Below are positions 23,018-23,662 of a DNA stretch of 23,662 nucleotides, one piece after another (within the stretch, counting starts at the first letter, position 1; every line of letters starts with the position of its first letter). The stretch is taken from positions 1 through 23,662 of the IMG/VR virus record IMGVR_UViG_3300030333_005949. The stretch is one strand, 5' to 3'. Both the position numbers and the translations under genes were made by a program. This DNA is from a virus. The notes beneath the pieces are model-generated. The model was not told the DNA's origin and did not search any database. It saw nothing but the letters and a program-made list of their open reading frames with translations.

Positions 23018-23662
23018 CTACAATCTTTTGAAAATCCTCTATTTTAGGATCGTTACTAAAATACCAATAACTAACAATAGAAGCAATTTTTCCTTGCGCT
23101 GCTTGGAATAATGAAACTTCTAGTTCGTCTTGCTTATAATAATTTTCAACTTTATCTTGGAAAGTTGAGCCTTCAAACATGGGCGCTGGCTTTTCTTCTG
23201 AGCCTTCTTCTTGGAAATAAGTCAAATGAGTTATATACCATAAAACAATTCTATTTTGAGCTTTTGTGTCTGCGGTATGAGAAAACAAGCTTTGATAAGA
23301 AGATTCTAAAGTTACGATATCTCGCCTCAATAAAGCAACCTGCGCTGACAGCTCATTTACTTTTTCTTTGGCTTGAGCGCTAAGTTTCTTTTTATTCCTA
23401 TTGCCTAGACTGGCTTTTGTATACTCCGTCTCTGCTTCCGCTAATTGAGAGTAAAGTTCTACGAGCCTTGTAGCATCATTTTCTGAGAGCAGTCCTCCAC
23501 TATCAGAATACTTTTTAGCTAGCATCGCCTTAGTTAAAATTCCCTTTTTTATGCAATTGCTCATTTCAATGGAATATTCCATGTCGGCATCTTCCAGCTC
23601 TCTTCGAGTAGGATCTTTAATTATAATTTTATAAGGTACTTCTTTTTTTACTTTTTTGCTTA
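23004..23662 (-). CDS. Putative tail assembly chaperone, first gene, 5' end cut off
   Basis: An ATG occurs at 23582, but the frame is open for a further 26 codons to the window edge. Those codons are clearly protein-like (EVPYKIIIKDPTRRELEDAD directly before MEYSIEMSNCIKKGILTKAM), so the true start lies beyond the window and at least 218 residues are present here. The protein is helical. Residues counted from M at 23582 include KKYSDSGG, a charged helical hairpin at about 45-97 (ELYSQLAEAETEYTKASLG, KKLSAQAKEKVNELSAQVA) and an acidic C-terminus. The opening K-D-P-T-x-x-E-L-x-x-A-x-x-x-Y pattern resembles a family I recall from large environmental phages, uncharacterised but near structural genes. 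Its position suggests a tail assembly chaperone. Confidence 0.7.
   Translation of the reverse strand, partial: SKKVKKEVPYKIIIKDPTRRELEDADMEYSIEMSNCIKKGILTKAMLAKKYSDSGGLLSENDATRLVELYSQLAEAETEYTKASLGNRNKKKLSAQAKEKVNELSAQVALLRRDIVTLESSYQSLFSHTADTKAQNRIVLWYITHLTYFQEEGSEEKPAPMFEGSTFQDKVENYYKQDELEVSLFQAAQGKIASIVSYWYFSNDPKIEDFQKIVDDID

Noticed and set aside
23004-23020. Programmed frameshift joining the two chaperone-like genes
   Set aside because: The second gene is in the +1 (or -2) frame and a TAG directly precedes its ATG, so a slip would have to occur within the 14-base overlap ATGACATCGACTAA. No homopolymer or known slippery pattern is present there, and simple restart at the ATG explains the layout.
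23530-23545. A_AAA_AAG slippery heptamer inside the first gene
   Set aside because: The in-frame ATA AAA AAG GGA could support a -1 slip, but the -1 frame stops five codons later and leads to no other gene. It is probably chance in AT-rich, Lys-rich coding sequence.
1-23662. Retron, diversity-generating retroelement or template repeat serving the adhesin genes
   Set aside because: No reverse transcriptase and no pair of variable/template repeats was seen near the gpJ-like, fibre or adhesin genes within this window.

Overview
The window is a block of tail genes from a long-tailed, non-contractile (siphovirus-type) DNA phage or prophage. Every gene lies on the minus strand and transcription runs from right to left. 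The tail-tip genes at the left end match the phage lambda order M-L-K-I-J, with hallmark residues visible in each, which points to a Gram-negative host. The DNA is AT-rich and start codons rarely have a good Shine-Dalgarno sequence. The tape measure and fibre proteins carry modules I associate with uncultured marine phages. I cannot name the host or the phage, and I see no integrase, tRNA, insertion sequence, CRISPR array or transcription terminator.

Layout in transcription order, right to left. (1) 23662-22022: two helical, charged proteins, the first cut by the window edge, in the position normally held by tail assembly chaperones. (2) 21999-14758: a 2413-residue tape measure protein. It has a TP901-like N-terminal region, a middle region of repeated G(Y/F)(V/I)PN(F/Y) motifs bracketing a nuclease-like domain, and C-terminal VPAxxxxGE(Y/F)VMN repeats. 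(3) 14758-11053: two distantly similar proteins, possibly tail-tube or distal-tail folds, on either side of a 652-residue tail fibre gene. (4) 11053-6583: a tandemly duplicated gpM-like protein, then a large adhesin with an FN3-like region, a polyglycine-rich domain and a LamG-like lectin domain. (5) 6581-767: gpL-like (iron-sulfur), gpK-like (JAMM peptidase only), gpI-like and gpJ-like tip proteins. (6) 757 to the left edge: the start of a tip or fibre protein in the same reading frame as gpJ.

The genes are nearly contiguous. There are three TAATG stop-start overlaps, one 14-base and one 65-base overlap, and no gap longer than 29 bases, so the block looks like one operon. A likely assembly scheme is that the chaperones load the tape measure, the gpM/L/K/I/J-like proteins and the tube-like proteins build the tip, and the tube polymerises along the tape measure. 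The fibre, the Gly-rich/LamG adhesin and the gpJ/post-gpJ proteins would decorate the tip for host recognition.

The most interesting points are the PD-(D/E)XK-like domain inside the tape measure protein, the repeat motifs around it, and the large insertions that split otherwise lambda-like proteins. In gpL the insertion lies between the second and third iron-sulfur cysteines, and in gpJ it lies inside the hub region. Other points are the duplicated gpM, a gpK reduced to its JAMM half, and a GTGTA(TA)AT-type sequence found in each of the three longest intergenic gaps.
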